A stretch of 64,000 nucleotides of DNA from the IMG/VR virus record IMGVR_UViG_3300036399_001951, positions 1 to 64,000 of that record; one strand, given 5' to 3'. The stretch comes from a virus. The position numbers and the translations under genes were made by a program. The notes under the pieces are model-generated. The model saw only the letters and a program-made list of their open reading frames with translations. It searched no databases and was not told where the DNA came from. Below, in pieces: positions 42,120 through 58,051 of the stretch (its first letter is position 1; each line of letters starts with the position of its first letter).

Positions 42120-44279
42120 ATGTCTAAAACTACAATAAAATTATTGATTGACCCTGAGAAAAATTCCTTAACCTTTAGTAAGAATTTTAGAATTTTTAAA
42201 ACCTCAGAATCTATTTGTGATATTTCTTCTCTTACTGATTATGTAGAAGATATCATAATCAGCTCACCTAGTGCAGTCGACTTAAATTACCTAAGAAGAT
42301 ATTTAAGATACTCTAGAAATTCACTAGACTGGTCCCTATGGTATGAGGTGGAGCCTGGTGATATTGGAGAGGCTGCGAATATCATATTTGAAGACGGATC
42401 TGACTTTTATTTTGAGATTAAGTATGAATATGATGACGGAACAACCGATGAATTAGGTTCAATCATCGAAATCAATGAAATAAAATTAAGATTCCTAAAT
42501 TCAGTTACTGCAAGCACACAAAATACATTTGCTCCGGTTGTGATATGTTCAGATGAAAGATGTAGCACTATTATAAATAATGCTGATCCAAAATTTAGAC
42601 CCTATCAAGTAGATAGTGCAGTTAATATGTTTAAAGAACTCTCTTTCTATACCAACAAGGTATATGGACATGAAGTGGTTTATTTTAGAACGTTACCTGA
42701 ATCCGATAGCGGAGACTATATTTTTAAAGAGTGGACCCTCTATAAAAATGTGGATCGTAAATGCATTAAAGTTATGGTACCTGGAAATAAGTTTCCTTCC
42801 ATGGATCCTAAATTTTCTGAATTTGAATTAGAATTTCAATTACCTTTTGAGATCCACATAGATCATAGATATTTTCAATCTATTTTTGGAAAAGCATCTC
42901 AGCCTAGACATCGAGACTTTTTATATTTTCCTCTCCTGAATAGAATGTATGAAGTACAAGGATCCTATATAAACAGATCCTCTATTATGATGACTCCTGT
43001 GTTTTGGAAAATAAGCCTTAAGAAGTACAATCCAAATATTGATATGCTGCTTACTGATGATACTAGACATTTCTTGGATAATGTTATACAGTCAGCTGAG
43101 GAATTATTTAGAGAAGAAGTCGAGGCAGATATCAAAGATGGAACTATGCCACAACAGTATCAAGTCATCAGCCGAAGATTTGATTCGTCTAGAAACTCAA
43201 TTCATCCTGAATTAAGATTGAGGCCTTTAAAATATACATTCAATCATAATAGTTTAATTGAAAATTACTACGACCTCTCCTCTATTAGTCCAACTGATGC
43301 CACGTATAGGCTCACTACAGGCTCACCGACGGTTGCATCTGATGTCAACCTAGTAAGTCTCCCTAGCTTAAATCCAGGGGACCCTGGTAGTTATAACACG
43401 GTACTTGCTTATCAGAGCTCTGATCCATTTATTAGTTGGAGAAATAATTTCCTTATCACAACTGATAAGAATGTAAGTGGAAATAACTTTAAATTTATTC
43501 GGGTACGGGGTCCGATTGATACAATACCTAATCATGTAGGCCAATCCGAATCTGGCAGATATATTAGAATTGAAGCCTACTCGGATCTTTCATTTAAGAA
43601 GCAGCGTCCTATTATGACTACATTTGATGAAAATGGAAACCCAGTAGTTAAATTTAAAGTAAGAGAGCCTTCTGTAATTTATAACGCGGAGCCGCAGTTT
43701 AATCTGACTGACTTGAGTAATATTTCTTTTACCGCTCTGTTTAATGTTAATTCAAGCGCAGACATATTGCAATTTATAAATGGATGGGACAACGAAACAG
43801 GAGCTGGAATCAGAATATCTGGACAGTTTATAAGATACATTGGAACTGAACCAGAAGGGGATCTGAATATATTAGTAGAAATAAACGGATTCCAAAAGCA
43901 ATTCTCGGTCAATAATTTTGTATCTGGAGAATGGCATGCACTTGTGATCTCAGTATCTAATGAATTTAAGCAAATTGGAGGATTTATATATTCAATCAAG
44001 GAGGATCCAGCAGATATTATGAATCATACTGATTTTGTTCAAGTATTAAATTCACAGGGAGACTTTCAACCACAAGAATTTAATTTAATAGACCAAAAAT
44101 ACTATATACCTTCTTCTAACATGTTAATAAGTAATATCAGATTATTCAATACTATGTTAAAGGAGGATGAGCATGATTTTATATTGAGTCAACAATACAT
44201 AAAAGATGAATCAAAATTATTAATTATTGATAATTGTAAACCTCAATTAAATCTTCCTTATATCAGTAAAAATAGATAA
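42120..44279 (+). CDS. Structural protein with LamG/concanavalin-like C-terminal domain
   Basis: 719 residues. The N-terminal two thirds contain a conserved-looking core (MVPGNKFPSMDPKFSEFELE, then LPFEIHIDHRYFQSIFGK and PRHRDFLYFPLLNRMYEVQG). Residues about 530-690 (ISFTALFNVNSSADILQFIN; GEWHALVISVSNEFKQIGGF) have the pattern of a LamG/concanavalin lectin sandwich, which might bind glycans. It directly precedes the gp15-like gene, so a neck or tail-end role is possible; in T4, genes 13 and 14 lie here, but I see no homology to them. Confidence 0.58.
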   Translation: MSKTTIKLLIDPEKNSLTFSKNFRIFKTSESICDISSLTDYVEDIIISSPSAVDLNYLRRYLRYSRNSLDWSLWYEVEPGDIGEAANIIFEDGSDFYFEIKYEYDDGTTDELGSIIEINEIKLRFLNSVTASTQNTFAPVVICSDERCSTIINNADPKFRPYQVDSAVNMFKELSFYTNKVYGHEVVYFRTLPESDSGDYIFKEWTLYKNVDRKCIKVMVPGNKFPSMDPKFSEFELEFQLPFEIHIDHRYFQSIFGKASQPRHRDFLYFPLLNRMYEVQGSYINRSSIMMTPVFWKISLKKYNPNIDMLLTDDTRHFLDNVIQSAEELFREEVEADIKDGTMPQQYQVISRRFDSSRNSIHPELRLRPLKYTFNHNSLIENYYDLSSISPTDATYRLTTGSPTVASDVNLVSLPSLNPGDPGSYNTVLAYQSSDPFISWRNNFLITTDKNVSGNNFKFIRVRGPIDTIPNHVGQSESGRYIRIEAYSDLSFKKQRPIMTTFDENGNPVVKFKVREPSVIYNAEPQFNLTDLSNISFTALFNVNSSADILQFINGWDNETGAGIRISGQFIRYIGTEPEGDLNILVEINGFQKQFSVNNFVSGEWHALVISVSNEFKQIGGFIYSIKEDPADIMNHTDFVQVLNSQGDFQPQEFNLIDQKYYIPSSNMLISNIRLFNTMLKEDEHDFILSQQYIKDESKLLIIDNCKPQLNLPYISKNR

Positions 44280-44284
44280 TATAT

Positions 44285-45070
44285 ATGAAATCATCAAATC
44301 ACGAAAACATTCAGAATCAAAACACGCAGGATATCTTCTTAAGAAATGCCACTCTTTCCCTATTAGATCTACTTAATCGAGAAATAATAATTGATATGGT
44401 AAGAGAAGGCAAGATAGAGAAGCATGAAATACCTTTCTTCTATAATTTTGCAGGTAGTCAGGGATTTATGAGAGACTTTTTCACGGAGGTACCCGACGAT
44501 TGTAAGTATCCTGATTTTGCAGAAGGAAACTACGACATAGTTCCTCGAGGAATAGTTACTCTAAATAGTTTTCAGATAAAATCAACTGATATTACTAATA
44601 AATTTGTTAGGGGTACTTTTACTCAAGAAGATAGAAATGAGAATGATCAAAAGGTAATGAAAGCCTATTCTTCTAGGCTCTTTAGTTTACCAATGTCTTT
44701 AAAATTTGACATTAAAATTAAGGCGGATAATTTAAATAAAACCTTTAAAATTATAGAAAAAATATTTGATTATTACTATAAAAATAGAGTGCTCTATTTT
44801 CAATACCGAGGAATTAGAATTCCAGCCCAAATTACATTCCCAGAAACTATATCCAATGATAAGAAGTATAGCTTTACTTATGCAGATGATACCTATGTTA
44901 CTATGACTTTTTCAATTGACATGGAAACCTATTATCCTAGCTTTGAGGATTCTTCTACTAGACCTAAAGGAAATGTAATTAGACAATTCGGTTCATATCA
45001 GAAACTAAATGGAACTGGCACTATAATTAATGGTGATTGGATTGATTCTGATTTCCCACCTAGTGAATAA
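44285..45070 (+). CDS. 15: Tail sheath terminator/stabiliser, T4 gp15-like
   Basis: In T4 gp15 forms a hexameric ring capping the tail, locking the last sheath ring and joining tail to head. Aligned features: RNATLSLLDLLNREIIIDMV (20-39) with gp15 RRYATLMGDLFSNIQIKRQL; HEIPFFYNFAGSQGFMRDFF (47-66) with RVPITYASKEHFMMKL; VPRGIVTLNSFQI (about 88-100) with LPRINLHLVDFSY; SLPMSLKFDIKIKADNLNKT then FKIIEKIFDYYY with IKMIYELSIFTRYEDDMFQIVEQILPYF; and TMTFSIDMETYYPSF with WSLTFEVNGWMYPP. The length, 261 versus 272, also agrees. It ends before a late promoter for the collagen-like gene. Confidence 0.8.
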   Translation: MKSSNHENIQNQNTQDIFLRNATLSLLDLLNREIIIDMVREGKIEKHEIPFFYNFAGSQGFMRDFFTEVPDDCKYPDFAEGNYDIVPRGIVTLNSFQIKSTDITNKFVRGTFTQEDRNENDQKVMKAYSSRLFSLPMSLKFDIKIKADNLNKTFKIIEKIFDYYYKNRVLYFQYRGIRIPAQITFPETISNDKKYSFTYADDTYVTMTFSIDMETYYPSFEDSSTRPKGNVIRQFGSYQKLNGTGTIINGDWIDSDFPPSE

Positions 45071-45085
45071 TCTGAAAAAATTTTA

Positions 45086-45094
45086 ATAAATAAA
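45086..45094 (+). promoter_or_regulatory. Late promoter-like element for the 813-aa fibre gene
   Basis: ATAAATAAA followed by TAAAAATAAG, 19 nt before the ATG at 45114. Confidence 0.5.
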
Positions 45095-45113
45095 TAAAAA
45101 TAAGAGACGCTAA

Positions 45114-47555
<2,442 letters not shown>

Positions 47556-47562
47556 TGCAAAT

Positions 47563-47889
47563 ATGTGGAATTTTTTTAAGATAGAATTATACGTTAACGA
47601 AGAAGTGGTAAATGCAAATCTATTAACCCCTGATTTCTTTGAGCGACCTGACGATTTAGCAAATAAAGATGAATTGGAAGGAATATACCATTATTTATGT
47701 AGTGAGATGTTACGCAAAGGTTCAGCAACTTTAAATAGTGAAAATTGGAACACTCTAAAGGTATCTCTTATTAGAGAAGGTTCCACAATCTCAGAATTAA
47801 GTATTGATAGATTAGATTTCGATTCACAAGTCAGTTCTTCTTCCATAGGAGAAGCAATATTCAATTTATATACAAATATTACAGTATAA
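47563..47889 (+). CDS. Hypothetical virion-region protein
   Basis: A 108-residue acidic protein (MWNFFKIELYVNEEVVNANL...) with an N-terminal strand, a central helix (DELEGIYHYLCSEMLRKG) and a C-terminal Ser-rich part. It follows the collagen-like gene by 7 nt and may be a fibre assembly factor or chaperone, a role often encoded next to phage fibres; this is inference only. Confidence 0.55.
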   Translation: MWNFFKIELYVNEEVVNANLLTPDFFERPDDLANKDELEGIYHYLCSEMLRKGSATLNSENWNTLKVSLIREGSTISELSIDRLDFDSQVSSSSIGEAIFNLYTNITV

Positions 47890-47919
47890 TCGCATTTGTT
47901 TTATATCTAATCGATTTTA

Positions 47920-47928
47920 ATAAATAAT
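47920..47928 (+). promoter_or_regulatory. Late promoter for the 225-aa fibre gene
   Basis: ATAAATAAT followed by AAAAAACTTTT, 15 nt before the ATG at 47944. Confidence 0.62.
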
Positions 47929-47943
47929 AAAAAACTTTTTTAA

Positions 47944-48621
47944 ATGCCTCTTAATTTTCCAATACCATCATCAATAGGAGAAATTTATATTGGCCCGAGC
48001 GGCAATAAGTGGCAATGGGACGGTAGTATATGGAAAATCATATCATCTACTATTGACGGGCCAACTGGACCAACTGGACCTATCGGTAATACTGGGCCAA
48101 CTGGGCCAACTGAAAAAAAGATAGATTCATTCTATGCATATGACATGGGTACCACTGTAACAGGATTTGTCTGGAACGGTGATACTATGACTGCAGGTTC
48201 AACCATCCAATGGATAAATCAAAGATGGAGAGCTCAAGAATTTAGTGGAACTGCGCCTGCAATACAAGGATGCATGGCTGGAACTACCGTACCTTCATAT
48301 TTTCCGCCTGGATCAAGTATTAAAATTATTATTGTATCATCAGCTGCAGCGGCAAACATTACAGGTGATATAAAACATTTTATAGGTTTAGCGAAACCAA
48401 CTGCTGGTGGTGCATTAGGAACAGACACAGAAACTGAGTGGCAATCTTATGTTTATACTGCAAATGGTAATACATTAACGTCAACTTCTCTTACTTTCTT
48501 AGGAACCGACGTTGATCCTGGAGATCCAGTCGCCGTCCTAATGTATAGGAATTCAAATGATACTCAAGATACATCTACTGGATTATCTTTAATAGTATCG
48601 ATAAGTATAGAAATGGTATAA
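47944..48621 (+). CDS. Short collagen-like fibre protein
   Basis: 225 residues. The N-terminus FPIPSSIGEIYIGPSGNKWQWDG-S-W is the same attachment module as in the 1158-residue fibre ([22 protein letters not shown]), probably the site that docks to the virion. It is followed by a mini Gly-Pro-Thr tract ([18 protein letters not shown], 40-57) and a beta-rich C-terminal domain of about 165 residues (TTVTGFVWNGDTMTAGSTIQ...). It looks like a compact version of its neighbours, perhaps a short spike that decorates the same site. Confidence 0.72.
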   Translation: MPLNFPIPSSIGEIYIGPSGNKWQWDGSIWKIISSTIDGPTGPTGPIGNTGPTGPTEKKIDSFYAYDMGTTVTGFVWNGDTMTAGSTIQWINQRWRAQEFSGTAPAIQGCMAGTTVPSYFPPGSSIKIIIVSSAAAANITGDIKHFIGLAKPTAGGALGTDTETEWQSYVYTANGNTLTSTSLTFLGTDVDPGDPVAVLMYRNSNDTQDTSTGLSLIVSISIEMV

Positions 48622-48635
48622 AATAAAGAATAAAA

Positions 48636-52408
<3,773 letters not shown>

Positions 52409-52409
<1 letters not shown>

Positions 52410-52996
52410 TGGCAGTAACGACAGTAACAACAGCAATGGCAGGAGCAATCAACTACACTAGGGTAGTCGATTCTTCATCGGACTGGGCATCAGTTCCGAA
52501 TAGTACTTATTTTTATGATAAATCAAATAAACTAGTCTATTTTAAAACCTCAGCTGCTCAGGTTTTACCTATATTTTCTGAATATAATTATGATTATGTT
52601 AGTGTTCCTATCAGTTCGGCTCAAATATTAAGCATGGGAACTTCTCCCATTTCTTTATTAGCCGCACCTGGGGTCGGGTTCTATTATGATATTCCTAAAG
52701 TAATTCTGGAATATACTCACATTTCAACCGCATATACATACCCAGGAGGAGCAAAAAGATTAGGGATCGGATATGCTCAGAGTGCAGTAATAAATGCTGA
52801 TTTATTGTCCGATACAAATAATAGAGTTTGCATTATTGAACCTACTAAACATCAAATTGAAGGTAGTAATACCATTCATAATACTATAGAATTAAATCGA
52901 GCACTTTCATTCAGTACTGATAATTTTTCAGACCCTGCCACTGGGAATGGAACTATACTTGCTAAGATATGGTATAAAATCAGGAGTTTCGGTTAA
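52409..52996 (+). CDS. Virion-associated protein, probable fibre head or capping protein
   Basis: 195 residues, beta-rich (FYDKSNKLVYFKTSAAQVLP; SAVINADLLSDTNNRVCIIE), starting at the A of the previous stop codon (TAATG), so translationally coupled to the 1158-residue fibre. It may be the fibre tip, a trimerisation cap or a decoration protein. The end overlaps the convergent methyltransferase gene by 17 nt. No family recognised. Confidence 0.58.
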
Positions 52997-53711
52997 ACTC
53001 AGCTAGGAAGATCTCAGAATTATTTCCAACTGGCACGATTGAATATCCAATATTATTCAAGAATTGAAATAACTCAGATCTCAATTTAGACGCAGGTATC
53101 ATGTGCTCTCTAGTTTCTCTCCATTCGTCCCAGCTTTCAAATAAAATAGGAGGCCAATTATTTTTTTCTAGAGTCTTTAATGCTCCTTTAAGAACATGTA
53201 TTTCGTGACCCTCTACGTCAATCTTAATTAGGCCAATATTCTCTATATTTAGATCATCTAATCTCTTTAGAGGCAACTTGAGTGTACCTAATGATGACTC
53301 TTCTCTCTTTTCTCCTAGAAAAGTAAATCCATTTCCTCCGCCGTCTTTAGATCTAACATAATAAGTGGCTTCACCTTCATCAGATGATAATCCGAAACTG
53401 TAGGCTGTTATCTTATGATTTAAATCTTTTAAAAAAATATTTGCACACATACAGTTATAAACCTCCGGGTTACACTCAAAGGAATAAGTATGTTTTGCAT
53501 GAGGAGCAATCGTCCAGCTATAAGTACCAATATGAGCACCGATGTCTACAAAGTTAACTTCTGAATTTATAAAATTATCAATACACCATTGAATATGTCC
53601 CCATTCAGGTATGCCTGAACTGAACATCCAGGCTCCAACATTAGGGTCATTTATAAAAAAGGATTCAGGATCTAATTTAATGAATTGTTTTTTAGGATTT
53701 AGTATATACAT
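52980..53711 (-). CDS. FkbM-family SAM-dependent methyltransferase
   Basis: 243 residues. VNFVDIGAHIGTYSWTIAPH (52-71) is the SAM-binding motif I, SFECNPEVY (77-85) motif II, and IKIDVEGHEIHVLKGA (162-177) the FkbM signature. Family members usually O-methylate sugars or polyketides, often as caps on surface glycans. It lies directly downstream of the glycosyltransferase gene (5 nt) and converges on fibre genes, suggesting it methylates a glycan put on a virion protein or on host surface material. The substrate is not readable from sequence. Confidence 0.85.
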   Translation of the reverse strand: MYILNPKKQFIKLDPESFFINDPNVGAWMFSSGIPEWGHIQWCIDNFINSEVNFVDIGAHIGTYSWTIAPHAKHTYSFECNPEVYNCMCANIFLKDLNHKITAYSFGLSSDEGEATYYVRSKDGGGNGFTFLGEKREESSLGTLKLPLKRLDDLNIENIGLIKIDVEGHEIHVLKGALKTLEKNNWPPILFESWDEWRETREHMIPASKLRSELFQFLNNIGYSIVPVGNNSEIFLAEFNRNS

Positions 53712-53716
53712 GATTT

Positions 53717-55687
53717 TTATTTTAGATAGAACATTTTATTATAGAAATAGGTAAGAGGGACCCTGATTGATTTTGAGGTACTGTCCCAAGTTGAATAATT
53801 AAATTCTAATTCTTCGTCATTAACTGAATTTATAGAGAGACAATATTCGATCGGTTCTCCTTCAAAAGAGAATGGAGAACTGTGCATCACAGGCTTACCG
53901 TTCTTTTCCATAATTATTAAATAATGAAGATATGTCCTTGGGTTTTCATAGTTAACTGAATGAACTACTATGTATAATAGACCACCTATCTCAATTGCAG
54001 AAGTGGATCCTCTAAAAAAAGAAAATAAGACTGGGACTTCAAATTTTCTAGCCTCACTCATACTTGGATATGAATAGACTGTAACTGGATTCCAACCATA
54101 AATAATTTCATTCTCATTCAAAAATACCCAGTTCTTTTCGCAGCCTGATCCTGTTGGACTATCGAATACCTGATCAACTATAATCTTTTTATTCTCAACA
54201 TCATATATTCCAGAACATATTCTATTTCCTTGATTAGGACTTATAAATTGGGAAGTTGCCAGGAATTTAATCGATCCATCCTCTGCCTTAAATAATCTAA
54301 GATCTTCAATGCCTTCTACTCTTGCACCCTCATGTATTGGAACTCTATATTCTTCTTGCATGATCCATTTTCCATTAAGCAAATTTAGTGTTTTAACGGG
54401 TTCTTTTGCAAGTTCCTCCCAACCCATATGTCTTCCGTCAGATTGATAGTGATATGCTCCATTAGATCGATCTATTTTATAATTAACTAGTCTAATATTA
54501 TGCAAATCTGAATCTATTTTACAATGAGATGAGTTTATAAAACCATCTGGAATTATAGAAGGATCTATTTCTATCGATTCTATCTTAAATCCATCTTTAG
54601 TGAGAGTATTTGCGTAAAACTTTAAATTATTAAATACTGATCCTATTGTATGATTAGCTGGATTATCTGATAGATATGAAATTGATATTCTAGAGCCTAA
54701 ATTTCTAGTAGATGGATTTAAATAATAATATAGGATCGACATCTCATATTCAAATAATTTATTCTCATATAAAGAATAATTCACAAAGAGCCTGTCCTCT
54801 TTAGGATAAGTTATATCTTTTCCAAGATTGTAGAATTTAAGTGCGTCTTGATGTTTTCCAATCTCTCTGAATTTTTTACACATCTCATATAGAGCCTCGG
54901 CTCTTCCTGAATGATATTCATGTCCTTTAATTGCCCATTCTGCGGCTTCATCCAATTTATTTAATTGAGAATAGCAGTTACTAATCATATAGTAACTGTA
55001 CCATACTTCTTCATACCATCCTCCCATTAAAACTCTTCTCTTATAAAATTCGATTGCCTTTTCAAAATTCTGAGTATCTTTATGGGATTGAGCTAAGTAG
55101 AATACATATCTTTCATTATTAGGCTCGTCAATTAATCCCTGCGTTAATAATTTGATGTCACGTTCAAACTTATCTTCCTTGCTTCCACCATCTCCAATAT
55201 CATTAATTAATATCGATTCTAAGAGTTTTCCTCCTACATTACAATTATCCGCAGCTAAATATTCATGAGTAACTCCAACTGATTTCCATCTATATTTAGA
55301 ATTCATTACGCGAATATTAGTGTACTTAATTCCAGGATTTTGTTGAAACACCTCGTAATGAGAATAATTGGTATCTAATTCAGATTTATTAAATCCCTCA
55401 TTAATTAGGACCATATCTGCGTCTATAGTTAAGATCCAATTGCACGAAGATTCTCTAGCTAAATCAAGAGCCTCAGTTCGATTATGGCCGAAGTTCTTCC
55501 ATTCTCGATCGATCACTCTTCCCTTTATTCCGCGATCATTAAAAAATTTAATTATTATTTCTTGGGTTCCATCGGTCGATCCAGTATCTACTATACAATA
55601 TTCATCAATTATTCCCACTGTACTAGCCAAGCATCGCTCAATGACTCTGCTTTCGTTTTTAACGATCATACACAAAACTATTCCCAT
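53717..55687 (-). CDS. Three-domain glycosyltransferase (GT2 + TPR + beta-propeller)
   Basis: 656 residues. Residues 1-140 are a GT-A family 2 domain: LCMIVKNES at 5-13, IVDTGSTDGT at 32-41, and the DxD motif as IDAD at 88-91. Residues about 185-285 hold TPR-like helices (YVFYLAQSHKDTQNFEKAIE; ALYEMCKKFREIGKHQDALK). Residues about 390-656 resemble a five-bladed glycosidase-like propeller (ARVEGIEDLRLFKAEDGS; CEKNWVFLNENEIIYGWNP). TPR-linked GTs often modify proteins on Ser/Thr. Beside Thr-rich collagen-like fibres and an FkbM methyltransferase, a role in fibre glycosylation is the leading inference. Confidence 0.82.
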   Translation of the reverse strand: MGIVLCMIVKNESRVIERCLASTVGIIDEYCIVDTGSTDGTQEIIIKFFNDRGIKGRVIDREWKNFGHNRTEALDLARESSCNWILTIDADMVLINEGFNKSELDTNYSHYEVFQQNPGIKYTNIRVMNSKYRWKSVGVTHEYLAADNCNVGGKLLESILINDIGDGGSKEDKFERDIKLLTQGLIDEPNNERYVFYLAQSHKDTQNFEKAIEFYKRRVLMGGWYEEVWYSYYMISNCYSQLNKLDEAAEWAIKGHEYHSGRAEALYEMCKKFREIGKHQDALKFYNLGKDITYPKEDRLFVNYSLYENKLFEYEMSILYYYLNPSTRNLGSRISISYLSDNPANHTIGSVFNNLKFYANTLTKDGFKIESIEIDPSIIPDGFINSSHCKIDSDLHNIRLVNYKIDRSNGAYHYQSDGRHMGWEELAKEPVKTLNLLNGKWIMQEEYRVPIHEGARVEGIEDLRLFKAEDGSIKFLATSQFISPNQGNRICSGIYDVENKKIIVDQVFDSPTGSGCEKNWVFLNENEIIYGWNPVTVYSYPSMSEARKFEVPVLFSFFRGSTSAIEIGGLLYIVVHSVNYENPRTYLHYLIIMEKNGKPVMHSSPFSFEGEPIEYCLSINSVNDEELEFNYSTWDSTSKSIRVPLTYFYNKMFYLK

Positions 55688-55731
55688 ACTTATTCCTGTT
55701 TAATTATTATATAAGAATTATCAAAATAGTT

Positions 55732-56280
55732 TTAATCAAAATTAATATCTAGATCAAAATCAAAGTATGCGAATTTAGCAGTAAAAGTACCAAAGTTTGG
55801 AGTATTTGAACTATATGAAAGTTTTAGAGAATCTTGAGATTTAAGAATTGGTTTATTGAATACCACATTAGATACTAAATATCCTTCGTTATTTAACATG
55901 CTTAATGTCATGGGTGAAAGCACTTGATTTTTATTTTCAAAATCTAAGTAATTAAGAGCATTGTCCAAAAAGATCCAATAATTTAGATAAGCATCTGCCA
56001 TTTTAAAGGTTAGAGTAAATTCCCTAGTGAATAGATCTGGGATTGGAGTCGAATTTTTATACTCCTGTCTTTTACCTAATAATCGGGTTTGGGTAACAGG
56101 CTGCATTGACCACCCTGAGAAATCTATTCCCTGTACAGTAGAAGACATAAAATCCTCTATTGTATCATAGGGCAAGATTAGACTTTGATAGTATTTCTTA
56201 TATTTTTCCTTAACCTTTTCTGCAAAAAAATCAGGTGGAAATAGAAAAACAAATCCGTTATTTCTAGCGTTTAAAATCAT
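55732..56280 (-). CDS. Tail-tube-fold virion protein
   Basis: 182 residues. The segment [20 protein letters not shown] then [20 protein letters not shown] and [19 protein letters not shown] has the beta-strand order and spacing of tail-tube proteins (gp19/gp48-54 type fold), and the [19 protein letters not shown] segment could be the interring loop. It could be the tail tube itself or an initiator/baseplate tube protein. It sits at the end of a minus-strand run, away from the sheath gene. The T4 gp19 length is 163. Moderate confidence in structural role, low in exact position. Confidence 0.55.
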   Translation of the reverse strand: MILNARNNGFVFLFPPDFFAEKVKEKYKKYYQSLILPYDTIEDFMSSTVQGIDFSGWSMQPVTQTRLLGKRQEYKNSTPIPDLFTREFTLTFKMADAYLNYWIFLDNALNYLDFENKNQVLSPMTLSMLNNEGYLVSNVVFNKPILKSQDSLKLSYSSNTPNFGTFTAKFAYFDFDLDINFD

Positions 56281-56285
56281 TTCTT

Positions 56286-56567
56286 TTATTTTTTATTTTT
56301 CTTAGCCTTTCTAGCTTTAGCTGCTAGATCCTTATCCGCTCCTCCCCAGGTACCAGAAGATTTAGTTGCAAAAGAATTAACTCTAGCCATTGCCCATTGA
56401 TGTTGACCTACTCCAGGACGATGTCCTGTTTTCCATGCAGCAAGTCCTCTATTGTAAACCTGTTTCAAGATTCCCTTTGGAATCCCAGTTTTTTCAGATT
56501 TATTTTTTAAAGCAGTATCTGAATTTGAAGATTCTACTAAGTATTCTAAAAATGTAAAGATTTTCAT
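56286..56567 (-). CDS. Small basic protein with capsid-targeting N-terminus
   Basis: 93 residues. [13 protein letters not shown] (1-12) is a capsid-targeting-like peptide ending LVE. The body contains [20 protein letters not shown] then [20 protein letters not shown], a conserved-looking motif I associate with small phage and giant-virus proteins of unknown function (possibly DUF5824). The C-terminus is Lys-rich ([12 protein letters not shown]) and could bind DNA, fitting a packaged internal head protein. The stop of the upstream Cys-rich gene overlaps its ATG by 4 nt. Confidence 0.65.
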   Translation of the reverse strand: MKIFTFLEYLVESSNSDTALKNKSEKTGIPKGILKQVYNRGLAAWKTGHRPGVGQHQWAMARVNSFATKSSGTWGGADKDLAAKARKAKKNKK

Positions 56568-57241
56568 TTTTTATTTAATTGTTTTTTTACTTCCCTTCTA
56601 ACGCTCTCCATCTTTTTAGCGTATGCTGGATTATCGTTTCGATTAAATACTATCTGTTGGTTTAGGCTTCCGGTAATCTTACGCATATCTCCTCCTCTAG
56701 TTCTAATTAACCATTTTGCAAGTTCTTTTACCCCAAGTTTTTTAAATTTTCCATTAGCATCTGGTGCATCTGAATCATGCCAGTCTGGAGAGTTTTTAGT
56801 TTTTCTTTTTTCATCGACTTTTCCTTCGTTCTTACTTTGCCAATTTGCTGAAACTGAATCTTCTTCAATAGGTCCTCCTGCCGCCCAAGTATAGCACGTA
56901 CGAGCAGAGTGACATTTAAAGTGATGCATCCAACAATAACCAAGTTTTCCATCCGGATCTGAAACCTCCCCTGGCATACAATCTTTCATTCTTGGTGAAA
57001 TATCAAAAGCTACACAATTTCCACAATTAGATTGCTTTGCAACCTCAGGTTCAGTATTCCATTTTTTAGCATACTCGTCCCAATATTTTTCGTCATTGAG
57101 GTTTAGTGGTCCATATTTAATATAGTCTGCCTCTATTGCTTCGTTACGATTTTGAGTATTTACCTTTAGATCTTGAGTAGCTAACGGACAAGAGTTCGTA
57201 CCTTGTTCAAGGATTAAATATTCATTAAAATTTAATATCAT
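56564..57241 (-). CDS. Cysteine-rich metal-binding protein with capsid-targeting N-terminus
   Basis: 225 residues. MILNFNEYLILE-Q (1-12) ends ILE, a candidate prohead-protease site. A Cys/His cluster follows: SNCGNCVAF near 71-79, a Cys at about 88, then GYCWMHHFKCHSARTCYTWA, giving at least six Cys and two His, likely a zinc or Fe-S site. The C-terminal part is basic ([31 protein letters not shown]). No enzyme family recognised. It overlaps both neighbours by 4 nt. I infer a head-internal, ejected protein. Confidence 0.62.
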   Translation of the reverse strand: MILNFNEYLILEQGTNSCPLATQDLKVNTQNRNEAIEADYIKYGPLNLNDEKYWDEYAKKWNTEPEVAKQSNCGNCVAFDISPRMKDCMPGEVSDPDGKLGYCWMHHFKCHSARTCYTWAAGGPIEEDSVSANWQSKNEGKVDEKRKTKNSPDWHDSDAPDANGKFKKLGVKELAKWLIRTRGGDMRKITGSLNQQIVFNRNDNPAYAKKMESVRREVKKQLNKK

Positions 57242-57798
57242 TTTCCAAACATTTTTTCAAAATTCTTAGTGTGTTTACTCTTTTGAGTTCCCCATCGTTT
57301 ACCTGTTTTTTGATTATAATCAGCTTTCCATTCTCCTTTGGGATCACTTGTGTATGCTGTTGGGTCATCATCATCTTTGTTAGCATGTTTCTTAATCTCG
57401 TTTTTCATTGCTTTAGCATCTTTAGTTAAATATACCGGATTAATCTTTTTTTTTTCAGTTACATATTGAGAATAACTAAGCACCTCGGCCTTTTCATTTA
57501 TTTTATTAGATTCCTCCCTAATAATTAATTCACCTAATACTTCCAATCTACCAACTTCCCTCTGAAATTCTATCTGAGTCATAGAAGTAGATATTTTTTT
57601 ATAAGTTTCATTAAATTCCTTTTTTGCCCCGGCTAAATCAAATTTTCCAGCGGCTGCTTTTTTATAGTAAGGAAGTTTAACTTTAAAATGGTGCCAAGTT
57701 AAAAGGGCAAGTCCTCCCTTTTCCTTTGCATTATTTACAATCTTTTCAGCACCGGCCTCTCTGGTATCTGCAAATGATTTAAATTCATTGTTTTCCAT
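57238..57798 (-). CDS. DUF5661-like phage protein
   Basis: 186 residues. LALLTWHHFKVKLPYYKKAA (30-49) and MTQIEFQREVGRLEVLGELI (73-92) match the pattern I associate with DUF5661, a small helical domain in phages. There is no targeting peptide at the N-terminus, but SYSQYVTE at 108-115 resembles one internally, before a basic C-terminal half (KKKINPVYLTKDAKAMKNEI). It overlaps the cupin-like gene by 14 nt and the Cys-rich gene by 4 nt. Function unknown; the context suggests a virion or packaging role. Confidence 0.6.
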   Translation of the reverse strand: MENNEFKSFADTREAGAEKIVNNAKEKGGLALLTWHHFKVKLPYYKKAAAGKFDLAGAKKEFNETYKKISTSMTQIEFQREVGRLEVLGELIIREESNKINEKAEVLSYSQYVTEKKKINPVYLTKDAKAMKNEIKKHANKDDDDPTAYTSDPKGEWKADYNQKTGKRWGTQKSKHTKNFEKMFGK

Positions 57799-58051
57799 TT
57801 TCTTTTATTATTTTTAGGGTCAAATCTCCAGTTCCTTTAATTAACCGATGCCAAACCCCTGATTTAATTTCAATTTCATTAATTATTACCTCAGGCAATT
57901 GATCTTCAATTTGTATCATCCAATCAGTTTCTTTAATTGAGCTTATAATTCTATCTTCTGCATCTCGATGCCAAGTTAGGTCATCTGAATCAGAATCTTC
58001 ATCAAACTCTCGTATAACATAATTATCTATTTCAGTATCAAAATAAATCAT
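57785..58051 (-). CDS. Small cupin-like protein
   Basis: 88 residues. DLTWHRDAEDRIISSIKETDW (24-44) and IEIKSGVWHRLIKGTGDLTLKI (61-82) give two His/Glu-rich beta motifs like those of a minimal cupin barrel, where GVWHR would be the second metal-binding strand. Such short proteins occur in phages and giant viruses. It overlaps both neighbouring genes by 4 to 14 nt and belongs to the same operon as the capsid-targeted proteins, but lacks the targeting peptide. Confidence 0.55.
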   Translation of the reverse strand: MIYFDTEIDNYVIREFDEDSDSDDLTWHRDAEDRIISSIKETDWMIQIEDQLPEVIINEIEIKSGVWHRLIKGTGDLTLKIIKENGKQ